Part shown: positions 1-11,285 of the stretch, one piece after another
Position numbering within the stretch: position 1 is the first letter of the stretch
Layout of the letters: each line of letters begins with the position of its first letter
Source: Taxillus chinensis
Taxonomy: Eukaryota > Streptophyta > Magnoliopsida > Santalales > Loranthaceae
Assembly: GCA_023512835.1 (NCBI GenBank)
Contig: CM042090.1
Coordinates: 17,289,117 to 17,353,116, forward strand
Length of the DNA stretch: 64,000 nt
Direction: 5' to 3'
The notes under the pieces: model-generated
The model's input: the letters and a program-made list of their open reading frames with translations, nothing else
Database searches by the model: none
What the model was told of the DNA's origin: nothing
Position numbers and translations under genes: made by a program

Positions 1-2416
1 TTCCATTAAAAATTACTCTTTGATTGTTTTTTAATAATATTTTATAATAAAAATAAAATACTTAAAATGCTCAAAAATATTCAACATTAAATGATTAATT
101 AACTAATTCAACTATATATTCAACATTCACAATCATTCGCCTAATATAAATAAATACTGCTAGGTGTTGCAAATTTTGTCTAGAAAATTCATATATAGTG
201 CATTGAAAAATGAGTTCTAGAAAGAAAACATTAGCATGAATATGCTGTTATCACATTATTTATCTAGTTGGTTTTCAACCACATTTAGTTTATTTAAGAA
301 TATATATTCATAGCTGAATGACTTATCTAAAGTCAAATACTTATATGTCATAATTTCTCCCATTGATGATTAACATGTAACTTTTTTATAAGTATCATAT
401 ACGGTTCAAATAACACCAGCATCCAACTGTGAATTTGATTGTATTATATATCTGGCTGAATATAAGTCCCCGCTAAGAGCTATTTAACTTTTCTAAATGT
501 TCAATAATGTTTGTGATGAAACATATTTGTCTTTGCCTAGGTTATTTAACTATTTTACATTAATATTGTCATTTACTGTCAAACTATTCTAGGTTGTTGC
601 ATATTATGCAAACTGAACAGTGGCCTAGAATAGGCCATGAGTGTTTTCTTTGCCTAACTATCATGACATGAGTCATGAGTAGATGTGGGTAATGGTTCAG
701 ACTGGATTGGAATGGCCGATGGTTTGGTAAAAATATAAAGTACTTATTTAAAAAGTTTATATTTTTTTAGGCAAAGAACAAAGCAACTCTAGAGTTGTTT
801 TTTAAAATTACTTTATAAAAATCATTTCTTAAAATATTAAAATACTAACTTTAACATTAAAATAAACCTTAAATACTGGCCAATCGCCGTGTGCAGTTTT
901 CAATTTCCAACAACAAATTGGGGGTGTGTGACATGAGGTGGCCAGAATATTATTTTAAAATTATAATTTATCAAATATTTATTTATTTTTATAATATTTT
1001 TTAGTACAGTAAAAAATAATTTGTATGAAAGTACAATATTATCAAACAGACTAAAGTATAAATAGGGCAAAAGAATGGGTACAATTTCTTTAAAAAAAAA
1101 AAAACAACAACGGGCACAATATTTTCGGATAATGCCACTAGCAATTCATTTTGCATAAGTTTTTTTATGTATTAATGAAATTTTAGTATTATTTAGTTTG
1201 ACCAAATTACTAAGCTAATGAAATATTACCACATCAAAAGTATACAGTAACTTGTAATGACTTGTATACATATTTTTTTTATCACACATAACCTGTAATT
1301 ATTATTATAAAAAATTATTATCAACGCAACATACAGCTAGGTTTCACAAATTATTATTTAAAAAAAATCATATCAATAAAAAACAATACATAATTTCACA
1401 ATTTAGTCAACCTCAACTTATTGCACTCAATGTTCAATGTTGACTATATAATATTATAAATTGTAAACGCACGTTTATTCCCATCACTATTATCAATCAT
1501 ATCTTAATAAACGTAGTTAATACTATAATATATTTTCCAAAGCAATAAATTTTTTACATATAACAATTTAAACGACTTTCAATTTTTTAAATCAACGAGG
1601 TCGATCGGTACTATTTAATATAGAATAAATCTTTGAAAAATTATACCAAATCTTTATTTTTGGCTCTACTCTGAAAATAATTAAAGATCCGCTTGCATAT
1701 AATAATAAAGATTATTATATCAGTCATTAATTAAATAAACTTAGAAAACATAAAAAATGACCGAATAAAACAAAACAAAAAGGGTACAACTTCTCCTATC
1801 GTCTCCCGGCTTCATCTTATCCTTCTGCGGCGAAGGCAGACTGTTTTCAATTTTCCTAAACATGGCCATGTATGCCCAACCTTAATAGATCCTAGCTAAG
1901 GGTGCGCCCACCAATTCGATCGTTTGGTGATGCGGTCTTTTAAAGGGTTGCCGTTCGATCGAGCAGTACTGTGACATGATAGTGAGGGCCGCGCTTTGGT
2001 GCAAATTTGGTTAATTACATTACAAACTCAGTGCTGCTATATATTTAAAACCCGGCCCGGTGTGTGCACGGATTCATATATTATTGGTTGTGTTATCATT
2101 TGGTACGGTGGTCTAAATTGACGCGAGACATTTCGTATGAAATTTGGTCACCTAATTAATGATGTTTTAATTTAAAAAAAACAAACTCAAAAAGCGGGAA
2201 CAAATGGGCACGATCCAAACTCAATTAACGAACTCGAAGCCTTAATTCTTAGTTATTTACCAGTAATAATAATAAGACATACTAAACGTAAAACCATATC
2301 CGTTTCCGTATCCTCGTACAATGTTCCAACATCAACTAGCATGGTCTAAAACCATTCCAAATTACAATTATTATTATTGACCAGCAGCAAATTAAACAAA
2401 CTTCTGAAGCAACCAA
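1..2416. other. AT-rich intergenic, no gene seen
   Basis: Low-complexity AT-rich DNA with many homopolymer runs. No reading frame with recognisable protein similarity and no clear terminal-repeat element was seen. A somewhat more GC-rich stretch at about 1800-2090 carries no recognisable coding signal. Confidence 0.6.
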
Positions 2417-3172
2417 TTAATTGCTAGCATAGTTGCCCAGGAATGGATAAATCTCGTATCTGACGTTGCAGCTCCCGGAAACCCACCTTGCCCCTTGCCT
2501 ATTCTCTTGGGGAAGCTCGGCGATAGCGGACTTCAAACAGATGGTGCAGTCTTCGCATGAAATGTCTCCAGTGCACTGCGCCATTCCGTACAGCGTCAGA
2601 TACTCGCACAACCTTTTCTTTCCGGCAGCATACCTGGTGACATCGGTGGCGGCTCCCTCCGAAAGCTGCTCCAGGAACGACGCCGTCAGCTTCATGAAGC
2701 TATGGGAGTCGGTGAGGTTCATGACGTTTACCATGGTGAAGTTGTTGTGTACGTCTAACTTGCCGTAGAAGTCGTGGCTGGAGAACTTGAGGCTGCAAAA
2801 GTCGTACCACACCACGACGGAGCGGTTGAAGCCACAGAGGTCGCGGACGGCGGAGGTGGCATTGGAGATGCAGAGCTGGCAGTTGTTGGGCGACGCGTCG
2901 CCGCGGCAGAGGGCCTGTCCGTAGGCTTTATCGTTTCCTACACCGGATGTGCTGCCGAGGAAGCCGTTGCCCGAGTTTTTGTGTGCGGCTTTGTGGTAGA
3001 GATCGGAGAAGACGGCTTCCAAGTTGGTGGCGTAGGCTCCATAAGGGGAGTAGGTCTCCGGCGCCTTTGCTGCGTCGCAAATGTAGTAGAGTGGCTTGGT
3101 TCCGAGGACGAACGTGGCTTGGAGTTGGACGAGGACGAGGAGGCTGAAGAATAAGTAGGACGAGAAAGACAT
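2417..3172 (-). CDS. Cysteine-rich repeat secretory protein (two DUF26 / Gnk2-like domains)
   Basis: Single-exon 251-residue secreted protein. Residues 1-24 form a hydrophobic signal peptide. Two DUF26 (Gnk2-homologous) domains follow, each with the C-x8-C-x2-C signature: CRGDASPNNCQLC in the first and CTGDISCEDCTIC in the second. There is no transmembrane segment or kinase domain, so this is a CRRSP rather than a cysteine-rich receptor kinase. DUF26 proteins act in the apoplast or at plasmodesmata, and some bind mannose or inhibit fungi (ginkbilobin-2); the ligand here cannot be read from sequence. The start is the only Met before the signal peptide, and a TATA box lies about 80 bp upstream. 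It is clearly diverged from the two mirror-image copies at 5.1 and 12.1 kb but has the same layout and length, so the three form a local family. Confidence 0.93.
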   Translation of the reverse strand: MSFSSYLFFSLLVLVQLQATFVLGTKPLYYICDAAKAPETYSPYGAYATNLEAVFSDLYHKAAHKNSGNGFLGSTSGVGNDKAYGQALCRGDASPNNCQLCISNATSAVRDLCGFNRSVVVWYDFCSLKFSSHDFYGKLDVHNNFTMVNVMNLTDSHSFMKLTASFLEQLSEGAATDVTRYAAGKKRLCEYLTLYGMAQCTGDISCEDCTICLKSAIAELPQENRQGARWVSGSCNVRYEIYPFLGNYASN

Positions 3173-3247
3173 GTTTTACGGTGGAGTTTCACTTATCCGC
3201 TGCTGAGGGTTGAGATTTATGAATTATGATCATGACCCAACCTTTAG

Positions 3248-3257
3248 ATTTATATAC
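3248..3257 (-). promoter_or_regulatory. TATA box of the 2.4 kb DUF26 gene
   Basis: Minus-strand TGTATATAAA about 76-85 bp upstream of the ATG at 3172, a normal plant spacing when a short leader is allowed. Motif and position only. Confidence 0.5.
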
Positions 3258-3970
3258 AGGGTCAAACTCGATATGGGTTTGGACTTAAGTTTGTATTTGG
3301 GTCCACCAAACTCCAAATTCCATCCCGACCCAAGAGGTTGGTGAAACTCGTCAACAACATTTGTGATCACTTGTGTACTTAAAAATTCAGTTTTAGAGAT
3401 GAGCTAGTTGCTTAACGATCACTTGTGCATCTTTTATTAATCGACAGATTTTGTTTTGTTTTTATCCCGTGTGAATTTGTACACACACACACACACATAT
3501 ATAGAATTATGAATTTTGTATATAGAACAAGTGTTATTTCAATTACATACATGTAAGATAAACAAACACGTTTTTGTGGTGTAAATCATTAAACAAATCT
3601 GTAAAGAAAATACATAATCATGAATACCAATTATAGAGCATTGATTGGTATCACATACATAAATAAAAGATTCTATCTTAAAATATGAAATCTTCCAAAA
3701 TCTCCAAATCAACATAACGAAGCAACGATGCAGAAAAAAAAAAAAACATCCAGCGCGCCAACGCCAACGCCAACTGGTCCCAATTAGATTATTCCTAACA
3801 ATATAACATTTTGAATCTTATTATATTTAATATTTATGAATATATCTTATCAAAAAAATATTACATTTTTTGATATTTTCTTATTATAAAAATATTACAT
3901 TTTTTGATTATTATATAACAATATTACATTTTTTTATATTTTCTTTTTATCAAAAAAAAAAGTCTTATCG

Positions 3971-3972
<2 letters not shown>
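3258..3972. other. AT-rich intergenic
   Basis: No coding signal. A short (CA)n run lies near 3481-3496 and a poly-A run near 3731. The last 150 bp repeats the phrase 'atattacattttttgat' several times, as in low-complexity expansion next to the AT microsatellite. Confidence 0.5.

Positions 3973-4008
<36 letters not shown>
3973..4008. repeat. (AT)n microsatellite
   Basis: About 18 uninterrupted AT dinucleotides. Confidence 0.9.
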
Positions 4009-4010
<2 letters not shown>

Positions 4011-4109
4011 TTTTTTACTTGGGGAATATTTGCAACATATAAGCATATATCATGATATATTGATTGGGCATATAATAACTAATTTCCAAAGTGCATATTC
4101 TGAAGGTGC

Positions 4110-4450
4110 TATTCTGAAGGATAACAGCGAAAAGCACATCCGAGGGAAAGGTGTTATTTCGAAAGCATAACAGGAAACACATTTGGAGGGCTTTATTTTG
4201 AGAGTAAAGTCTGAGCATGAGTCTTCGCGCGAACCCAAGTGCATTTGGCTCCATATATGTCATACTCCATCATTTTGGTTATTCTTTTTTCTTTTGTGTG
4301 TGGAATATCTCATTCTCCATTAGATTAATATAGTCGGTCTATAAGTTATGTTAAGAAATTATAATTTGTCAATTTGGTATAGACATGTGCCATAACATGA
4401 AGCACATTCGAAGGGCTAGTTTTATTTCGAGAGCAAGTCTGAGAAATGCA
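4110..4450. repeat. Diverged direct repeats of about 46 bp
   Basis: Three related units start with 'ataaca' at about 4121, 4166 and 4391. Each runs through a GAAGCACATT-like core and a TTATTTCGAGAG-like tail. Two are adjacent and the third lies 180 bp away. No protein family is recognised in the frames that cross them. Confidence 0.55.
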
Positions 4451-4878
4451 CAAATTAAGAAAATTAAGGGCTTAAGGTCTTTGTTTCAACTGCGATGATT
4501 GCTTCGCATATATGCAGTTGGGCATAGATGTCAAAGGCCGGCCGTTACTCTTGGAGGGGCATGAAGGAAATATAGAAAGGGAAGAGATCGAGTACTGGCC
4601 AAATAAAAGTTTGAGAGTGTAGATATAGCGGAAGTATAAGCACTCAGACTGGAACCCAAATATCCACATCACATGATGAACTGAAACCCTCGTGGGAGAC
4701 GTGCGAGTCATTACTTGCACGATTTACAGATGTGGACCTTGAGCACAAGAATCCACCTCGTAGGGGACGTATTAATAGGCCACGACGTTCATCTAAATCA
4801 AATCTCAAATATTTCAGTGGAGGTTGGCATACTTTGAGTGCAGCAGTTGTAGTTTATCAATCGTAATTGAAAATGGGC
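4451..4878. other. Intergenic, unassigned
   Basis: Moderately GC-balanced DNA between the short repeats and the left arm of the inverted duplication. A minus-strand open frame at 4472-4720 has no recognisable domain and is not supported as a gene. Confidence 0.4.
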
Positions 4879-5141
4879 GGGGACTTTGAATCTTTGATGA
4901 AGAAGATTATAATTATAAAATACTTAAAAAGCGTGAGCATAATTATTTAAAAGTATTAATTAGGTATATAATTTTGCAGCTAGCCCCACCGGCCGGAAAA
5001 ATTAAATTTCCCGGGGGTTTTGGAAGCTACTAAGTAATTAAAATTGTATCAAGGAAGGCGGAAGGCGCGCGCGCGCATGCATGCAGTTACACAGCTGGTG
5101 ATGAGCACATGTATGTATGTATATATATATATATATATATG

Positions 5142-5876
5142 CTAGCCCAGTACGATTTGATAAATCTCGTATCTCAGGAGGCATTTCTCGAAAATACTCC
5201 TTACTCCTTCCTTGTTCCCTCCCGGAAGCACGGCAAAGGAGGCGTTGAAACACTGGGTGCACTGTCGGGGAGAAAGGTCTTCAGTGCACTGCGCAAGCCC
5301 GTACAGCGTCAGATACTTGAACAGCTTCTTGGCTCCGGAAGCATACCTGGTGGTGGCATTGGCGGCGGCTGTGGTAGAGAGCTCCCTCAGGAACGACGTG
5401 GTCACATTCATGAAATCGGCGGCGTCGGTGAGAGTCTTGGGGTTTGCCATGGTGAAGTAATTGCGTGTGTCTAGCTTGCCGTAGAAGTTGTTGTTGGAGT
5501 ACTGGAGGCTGCAGGAAGCGTACCACACCATGACGGAACGGTCGTAGGGGCAGAGTGTGCGTGCGTCGAGGGTGGCATTGGCCAAGCAGCTCTGGCAGCG
5601 TTCGGACGAAGCTTTGCCGCTGCAGAGGACCTGTCCGTAGGCACTCTCGTTATTGTGTGTGGCGCTGCTGAAGAAGCCGAGGCTCGGCTTTTCTTTTTCG
5701 ATTCTTTCGTAGAGTGTGGTGAAGACTGATTCCAAACTGGCGGCGAAGCTTCCATAAGGGGGGAATGTCCCCTGCCCGCGGCAAGTGTGGTGGAGCGGTT
5801 GCTCGGTTAAGGCGGTTTGGAGTTGGACGAGGACGACGGCGAGGAGGGTGAGGGAAATGTAGGACGAGGAAGACAT
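5142..5876 (-). CDS. Cysteine-rich repeat secretory protein (DUF26), left-arm copy
   Basis: Single-exon 244-residue secreted protein. The signal peptide is about residues 1-24 (MSSSSYISLTLLAVVLVQLQ start). The two DUF26 domains carry C-x8-C-x2-C as CSGKASSERCQSC and CTEDLSPRQCTQC. There is no transmembrane tail or kinase. It differs from the mirror copy at 12079-12813 at about 11 residues (for example T/K, E/K, H/N, M/V and F/L), roughly 95% identity, and neither copy has a frameshift or stop. It is divergently oriented to its twin, and both are driven from the inside of the palindrome by near-identical promoters. A role in the apoplast, perhaps in defence, is inferred from the family only. 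An (AT)n run sits in the leader just before the ATG and another just after the stop codon. Confidence 0.93.
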   Translation of the reverse strand: MSSSSYISLTLLAVVLVQLQTALTEQPLHHTCRGQGTFPPYGSFAASLESVFTTLYERIEKEKPSLGFFSSATHNNESAYGQVLCSGKASSERCQSCLANATLDARTLCPYDRSVMVWYASCSLQYSNNNFYGKLDTRNYFTMANPKTLTDAADFMNVTTSFLRELSTTAAANATTRYASGAKKLFKYLTLYGLAQCTEDLSPRQCTQCFNASFAVLPGGNKEGVRSIFEKCLLRYEIYQIVLG

Positions 5877-5881
5877 TGTTT

Positions 5882-5883
<2 letters not shown>

Positions 5884-5923
<40 letters not shown>
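5884..5923. repeat. (AT)n microsatellite in the 5' leader of the left DUF26 copy
   Basis: About 20 AT units ending 8 bp from the ATG at 5876. The right arm has the equivalent run at 12028-12062, of different length. Confidence 0.85.
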
Positions 5924-5925
<2 letters not shown>

Positions 5926-6044
5926 TACGTGCGTACGGTAGTGGAGAGTTTCCCTTTGGAAGGAAATTAATTAACCTGCTGCTTGTGGCCGGCTGCTGTG
6001 TTGTGATTTGTGAGTTATGGTCCTGACATGCCCAGCTAGCGTTC

Positions 6045-6053
6045 ATATATATA
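6045..6053 (-). promoter_or_regulatory. TATA box of the left-arm DUF26 gene
   Basis: Minus-strand CTATATATATG about 170 bp upstream of the ATG. It is conserved exactly at the mirror position 11897-11906. Confidence 0.5.
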
Positions 6054-6681
6054 GCCCCAAAAAAAACGATACTGATCATCAGCTGACCCTTGTTTTACTA
6101 TTAATTTTTTCTTCCGACAGTATCGATCGATCGTCACGGAGAAAATATTGATCGAGTTAATTTTATTATATATTATATTTGACACCTAGCTACCTGTTAC
6201 TTCTTTGACCCATCCCCATGCATCTGACCATCTTTATGCATGTACGTATGCGTAGGTATTTGTATTTCCATTGGACAACCGTATCTCTTTCTGTCTCCCG
6301 ATTGCTGTATCTGTTTCCCCAATACGTCTTATTCGGATCGTGCTTCCTCCTAGAGTTAATTAACGTCGCTGTTTTTTCACACATTCTCAAAAACAAAACA
6401 AAAAAATCATATAGGATGAAAATTATTATCTTTTGCTTCAAAGAAAAGCAAAAATCAAAAAAAAAAAAAACAATCAAACAGACAAAACTATGTACGGTCA
6501 CTATTGCTTATACTTTTACTTTTTCCTTATTAGTTAAAACATTTTGCTTTCTTTTGTCTGGCAATGTATTTGCATCCGATCAATTTCACTGCATGATATT
6601 TGTCAATACATTGTGGGCAAAAAAAAAAAGTTTTCACTAATTACGGTTAAAACTTAAAAATTAAGTAGATATCACCGTAGG

Positions 6682-7040
6682 ATAGATGATCGAGATTTGC
6701 TTGATACTCGAGCCCAAGGCTCGAGCATGCCTTGAGAAGGGTGGCTCGAGCAACACGCTCAAGTGCATGTGCTCGATGCCTATTCAAGTAAACCGCTCGA
6801 GACACATTGGCTTTGAGCGCATATGCTCGAGCCTCTCGCTCAACGCCCGCTCAGCGATAATCCAGGAGCGTGCCAAAAAAATTATAAAGACACTAGCGTG
6901 GTTGCTGGCCTAGGGCGCTCGAGCAGTTTGCTTGAATAGGCATCGAGCACATGCACTTGAGCGTGTTGCTCGAGCTACCCTTCTCAAGGCATGCTCGAGC
7001 CTCGGGCTCGAGTATCAAGCAAATCTCAATCATCGAGCAC
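6682..7040. repeat. CTCGAG-rich fold-back module, left copy
   Basis: Two arms of about 110 bp (near 6685-6795 and 6927-7037) are inverted repeats of each other around a loop of about 130 bp. Both are dense in CTCGAG/GCTCGAGC motifs; the hexamer recurs many times in 350 bp. The same module occurs inverted at 10927-11285, and a half copy lies at 7430-7634 and 10223-10270. Confidence 0.8.
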
Positions 7041-7360
7041 ATACACTAGCGTGGTTGTTGGCCTGGGCGTGGCTTGATTAAATCCAATGATTGCTGCATT
7101 GGTTAGCACTCACCTCGATTACGAGTTGCTAGCTCGGGGTTTATCTCAACCTCCTTTTCATAGCAATTATCAATCTTCCGATTCGATGAGACCTTGGCAC
7201 CCAGATTCATTTTCAAATGATAACAAAAAATGATATTTAGAAACGGATAAAAAATTATATTAAATGGTATTTAGGAACGGATAAAAAAAGTGTCTCAAAA
7301 TTATATCATTTCCTTCATTTTTTGGGCGTAAGACTTCATGCTCACATAATGATACATTTT

Positions 7361-7634
7361 CATGATATTTGTCAATACATTGTGGGCAAAAAAAAAAGTT
7401 TTCACTAATTACAGTTAAAACTTAAAAATCCGTAGATATCACCGTAGGATAGATGATCGAGATTTGCTTGATACTCGAGCCCGAGGCTCGAGCATGCCTT
7501 GAGAAGGGTGGCTCGAGCAACACGCTCAAGTGCATGTGCTCGATGCCTATTCAAGCAAACCTGCTCGAGACACAAGCTCAAACACACCTAAGTAAGGCTC
7601 GAGCAAGCCTCGAGTAGGTTGGCTCGAGCGCATA
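7361..7634 (+). repeat. Third partial copy of the fold-back module
   Basis: Direct repeat of about 6592-6830: the 'catgatatttgtcaatac' start, poly-A run, the 'tagatatcaccgtagg' segment and the CTCGAG arm, with a different insert ('ctcaaacacacctaagtaa') near 7578. It is cut at GCATA by the solo LTR and resumes at 10223 with 'gatatgctcgagcctctg'. Confidence 0.8.
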
Positions 7635-8743
7635 TGTAAGACCCACAAAAATTTAAGCTCTTCCTTAAATAGTAATAATAATAATGTCATTACTAAAAAT
7701 AGTTAGAAAGAATATTTTAGATATTATTACAATAAAAATAAGTACCTAATATAGTCATTTAAGTAGCATGTGACTAGTAAGTAGCCGTTAGAATAGTAAC
7801 TAGCAGTTAGAATAGTAACTAACTGTTGGAATAAGTAACTAATCGTTACGAATAGTATCCGTTTGAATTGTTATAAATAGGTATGAGTATGTAATAATGT
7901 TTTATAATATTATACTTTATAGGTTTATAAAGTAAGAAGTCATGGAATATAATGTTATCTTACTTTATTGTTTATTGATTACGCAATTATATTATTTTAT
8001 CCGCGTTAATATTAAATACGTTATAAAATAAAATAAAATAAAATAATTTCTTATACGTCATAAAAAGTTTAGATGCTATATATTATGTCGTTTAGTTTCT
8101 TAAACCAAATTACTATGGGTAAGTAAGTATTACAAGCCTTAACTTTACCAAAAGTATAAAACATAGGTAAGGCCCAAAAATTTGAATGAGGCAGATTCTG
8201 GAGGTCCCATTCAAAAATTCATAACTTGAGTTATACAGATCCAATTGACATGAAACCAAAGCCCATTTGTTCATTTATGACTTATCTAAAACGTGTAGAA
8301 ATTTCAGAATTTAATATGAAGCCAATCAATTCCAGAAGTTAAAATACTACACATAGGTTCAGTGTGAACGGGTAAACATTTAGTATGACTTCAAAATTCA
8401 ATAACTTTTGTTATACATATGTAGAAATTATAAAATTGATACCCATTTGTAGATATTTGAGTTAGTAATGCAATACAATTGGCCGTTTGTCAAAAAACTA
8501 CAAAACTAAAAAAGTTATAATTGAATTAGTAGGGGAGTACACCAATGTGGACTTTTAATGCCAAAGGAACCTTCTAGGTTTAAAAGTCTTAAAACATTTT
8601 TAAATGGTAGGAGGAGATAACCACGTTTTTAATAAGATATAATATGAGGAAAATAAAGTATTATATATATTTTAAATAATTTAATTTAATGCCAAAGTCA
8701 AATTCGTACACTATTTTTCACACTATTACACCTACCACCTTAC

Positions 8744-8753
8744 CTATAAATAG
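8744..8753 (+). promoter_or_regulatory. TATA box inside the solo LTR
   Basis: CTATAAATAG is followed by a C/T-rich stretch ('cttccccttctcaagc'), the usual plant LTR core-promoter layout. Confidence 0.45.
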
Positions 8754-8942
8754 CATGCCTCACTTCCCCTTCTCAAGCACTCTTTCCATTCAAATAAGCT
8801 ACAAAACTCTCCTCCAAATACTTCCCAAAAAGTTCTATTAACACCCCAATAGCCCTCCAAGCCTTCTCTTCTCTCAATCTTTCTCTCACTTATTGGAAGT
8901 TCCAAGAGGTAAATATTTCAAGCATATATTAATTATGTTCTT

Positions 8943-9295
8943 CCTCCTCATACATATATATATTATGGATGGCCTTGCCCCTCAATATATATATGTATAT
9001 TTATTAAACAATACGTATATGTATATATATATAAATTATTATTATTCTATGGAAGGCTAAGCCTCCTCATACATATATATATTATGGATGGCTTTGCCCC
9101 TCAATATATATATGTATATGATATGTATATATGAGTATATAGATTATTATTATTCCATGGAAGGCTAAGTCTCTTAATACATATATATATTATGGATGGC
9201 TTTGCCCCTCAATATATATATGTATATTGTATAGTATATACGTATATTATATATGTATATGTATACGTATAGATTATTATTATTATCATGAGAAG
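8943..9295 (+). repeat. Three tandem units of about 110-125 bp in the solo LTR
   Basis: Units begin near 8943, 9062 and 9170. Each has 'atacatatatatattatgg', then a TTGCCCCTCAATATATATATG core, here counted as two joined pieces, then an AT-rich variable tail and a 'attattattattc' end. The variable tails differ in length. Confidence 0.75.
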
Positions 9296-10222
9296 TTTTT
9301 CCACCATAATATACTTATATATGTCTCTCAATATATTATTTATGAATATATTATTATTATTCAAACTAAAATATTAACTTTTAAATTTTGTTTCAAGGTT
9401 TATAAACGCTGAAGACAAAAAAGATAGTAAGGATCCCCTCTTCTTTCCTTACCACGATCTCCGACGTGGAAATTCATTTTCTATTTCTTCTCTATATTTA
9501 TATCTCAAGATTTTTTTTTTCTTATAATATTATTTTAAGAAGAATTAACTTTCTTTGGCACTTCTTGGAAACTTGGTAATCTAATTTATTGAATGGTGAA
9601 TACCCCTTTTACTTATCGGGGCTATTATTGCAAGATCTTCCTTTACGTTGAAATTTACCATTGATGTGATTGTTTGAAAGTTTGTGAAGATATGTTTTAT
9701 GTTTGGCAATATGTTTATGGGTGGTTCCAGGAAAGACCTCCAATGCATTGGGTAAAGAACATCACTGGAGAGTGTCAATCCAGGTTGATAACAAAGTTAT
9801 GCATGACATCTAGGTGGTGAACCTAGATGAGTAGATATTCTTATTCTTTCATGAGCTGATTTTTTCTCCATATATTATTCGTTACTTTTAACCTTATTGG
9901 GCTATTTGAGATCATTTCCTTTATGTTTTCTTCCAACCCCAGGAACTAAGAGAAAGCAAGGATGCTAGGATAATGGTGTCCAGAATGCTTGGAATAAAAT
10001 CATAAGAAGATTATGCATATAGTATTTATATGTCATGTAAACTATAATGGGTTATCAACACCTAGTCTCTAAACGCTAAACCTTAAAGATCTTGTGATGA
10101 GTCTTGATGTAATAAATAAACCATCGAATTTATGTTGAGTAATAGATTACTATTCATTATAATTGTAATATCTTATTTGTCCAACGCACCCGGTCTGGAA
10201 GTCCAGATTTGGGGGCGTTAAA

Positions 10223-10601
10223 GATATGCTCGAGCCTCTGTTCAACGCTTGCTCAAGCGATGATCCGGGCGTATCAAATCGTTAAAATGTATAATTTAAA
10301 TTCAATTAGAATTATTATTTTTGTAGTAAGAATCATTTCGTTTGTTTGCTTGCTAATATTTGCCCATAATTCATTTATCATTCAGCAGATTTATTGAATT
10401 TTTTAATAAGATTTATTGGATTTAAATTTTGCTTTAGACTCATTTAATATGTTTATATTTATATATTAATTAATACATATGTATGAATTTAATTGAATTA
10501 TGCTAGAGACTTTCAAAATGTATTACTTACTTTATTATTATTGGACTAATTTGTAATGTGCAGATAAAAAGTCAGAAGAATCATGATAATCGACTCAAAG
10601 T
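10223..10601. other. Rest of the palindrome spacer
   Basis: The first 50 bp completes the interrupted CTCGAG module ('ctcgagcctctgttcaac'). The rest is AT-rich, with no coding signal, and is not repeated in the left arm. Confidence 0.5.
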
Positions 10602-10926
10602 GAAAATGTATCATTATGTGGGCATGAAGTCTTACGCCCAAAAAATGAAGGAAATGATATAATTTTGAGACACTTTTTTATCCGTTCCTAAATACCATTT
10701 AATATAATTTTTTATCCGTTTCTAAATATCATTTTTGTTATCATTTGAAAATGAATCTGGTGCCAAGGTCTCATCTGAATCAGAAGATTGATAATTGCTA
10801 TGAAAAGGAGGTTGAGATAAACCCCGAACTAGCAACTCTGTAATCGAGGCTAGAGTACTAACCAATGCAGCAATCATTGGATTTAATCAAGCCACAGCCC
10901 AGGCCAGCAACCACGCTAGTGTATGT

Positions 10927-11285
10927 GCTCGATGATTGAGATTTGCTTGATACTCGAGCCCGAGGCTCGAGCATGCCTTGAGAAGGGTGGCTCGAGCAAC
11001 ACGCTCAAGTGCATGTGCTCGATGCCTATTCAAGCAAACCTGCTCGAGCAGCCTAGGCCAGCAACCACGCTAGTGTCTTTATAATTTTTTTGGCACGCTC
11101 CTGGATCATCGCTTGAGCAGGCGTTGAGCAGAGGCTCGAGCATATGCGCTCAAAGCCAATGTGTCTCGAGCAGGTTTACTTGAATAGGCATCGAGCACAT
11201 GCACTTGAGCGTGTTGCTCGAGCCACCCTTCTCAAGGCATGCTCGAGCCTCGGGCTCGAGTATCAAGCAAATCTCGATCATCTAT
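10927..11285. repeat. CTCGAG-rich fold-back module, right copy
   Basis: Mirror of 6682-7040, again made of two inverted arms of about 110 bp (near 10935-11045 and 11165-11285) around a central loop. Both arms are GCTCGAGC-dense. Confidence 0.8.

Larger units (their letters stand above)
4879..7361 (+). repeat. Left arm of a large inverted duplication
   Basis: This 2.48 kb segment matches the reverse complement of 10602-13062. The match covers DUF26 gene, 3' flank, 5' leader, promoter, the upstream poly-A-rich stretch, the CTCGAG fold-back module and the inner segment ending near 'gatacatttt'. The outer end is seen as GGGGACTTTG followed by an 8-bp local duplication not present in the right arm. 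Differences are scattered substitutions and short indels. Confidence 0.9.
7635..10222 (+). mobile_element. Solo LTR, probably Ty3/gypsy (2.6 kb)
   Basis: It starts TGTAAGACCC and ends GGGGGCGTTAAA, which matches the TGTAA(G/C)ACCC...GGG(G/C)GTTACA layout of Del/Tekay-type plant LTRs if the last CA has mutated to AA. It interrupts the third fold-back module. The left flank ends GCATA and the right flank starts GATA then TGCTCGAG, consistent with a 5-bp target duplication GCATA that lost one C. An internal TATA box and leader-like CT-rich stretch (8744-8900) fit a U3/R/U5 layout. No gag-pol frame or second LTR is present, so it is a solo LTR left by LTR-LTR recombination. Clade assignment is inference. 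Confidence 0.65.

Noticed and set aside
2466..3154. Open frames antisense to the 2.4 kb DUF26 gene
   Set aside because: Mirror frames of a GC-rich coding sequence; no domains, and the minus-strand frame has clear DUF26 motifs.
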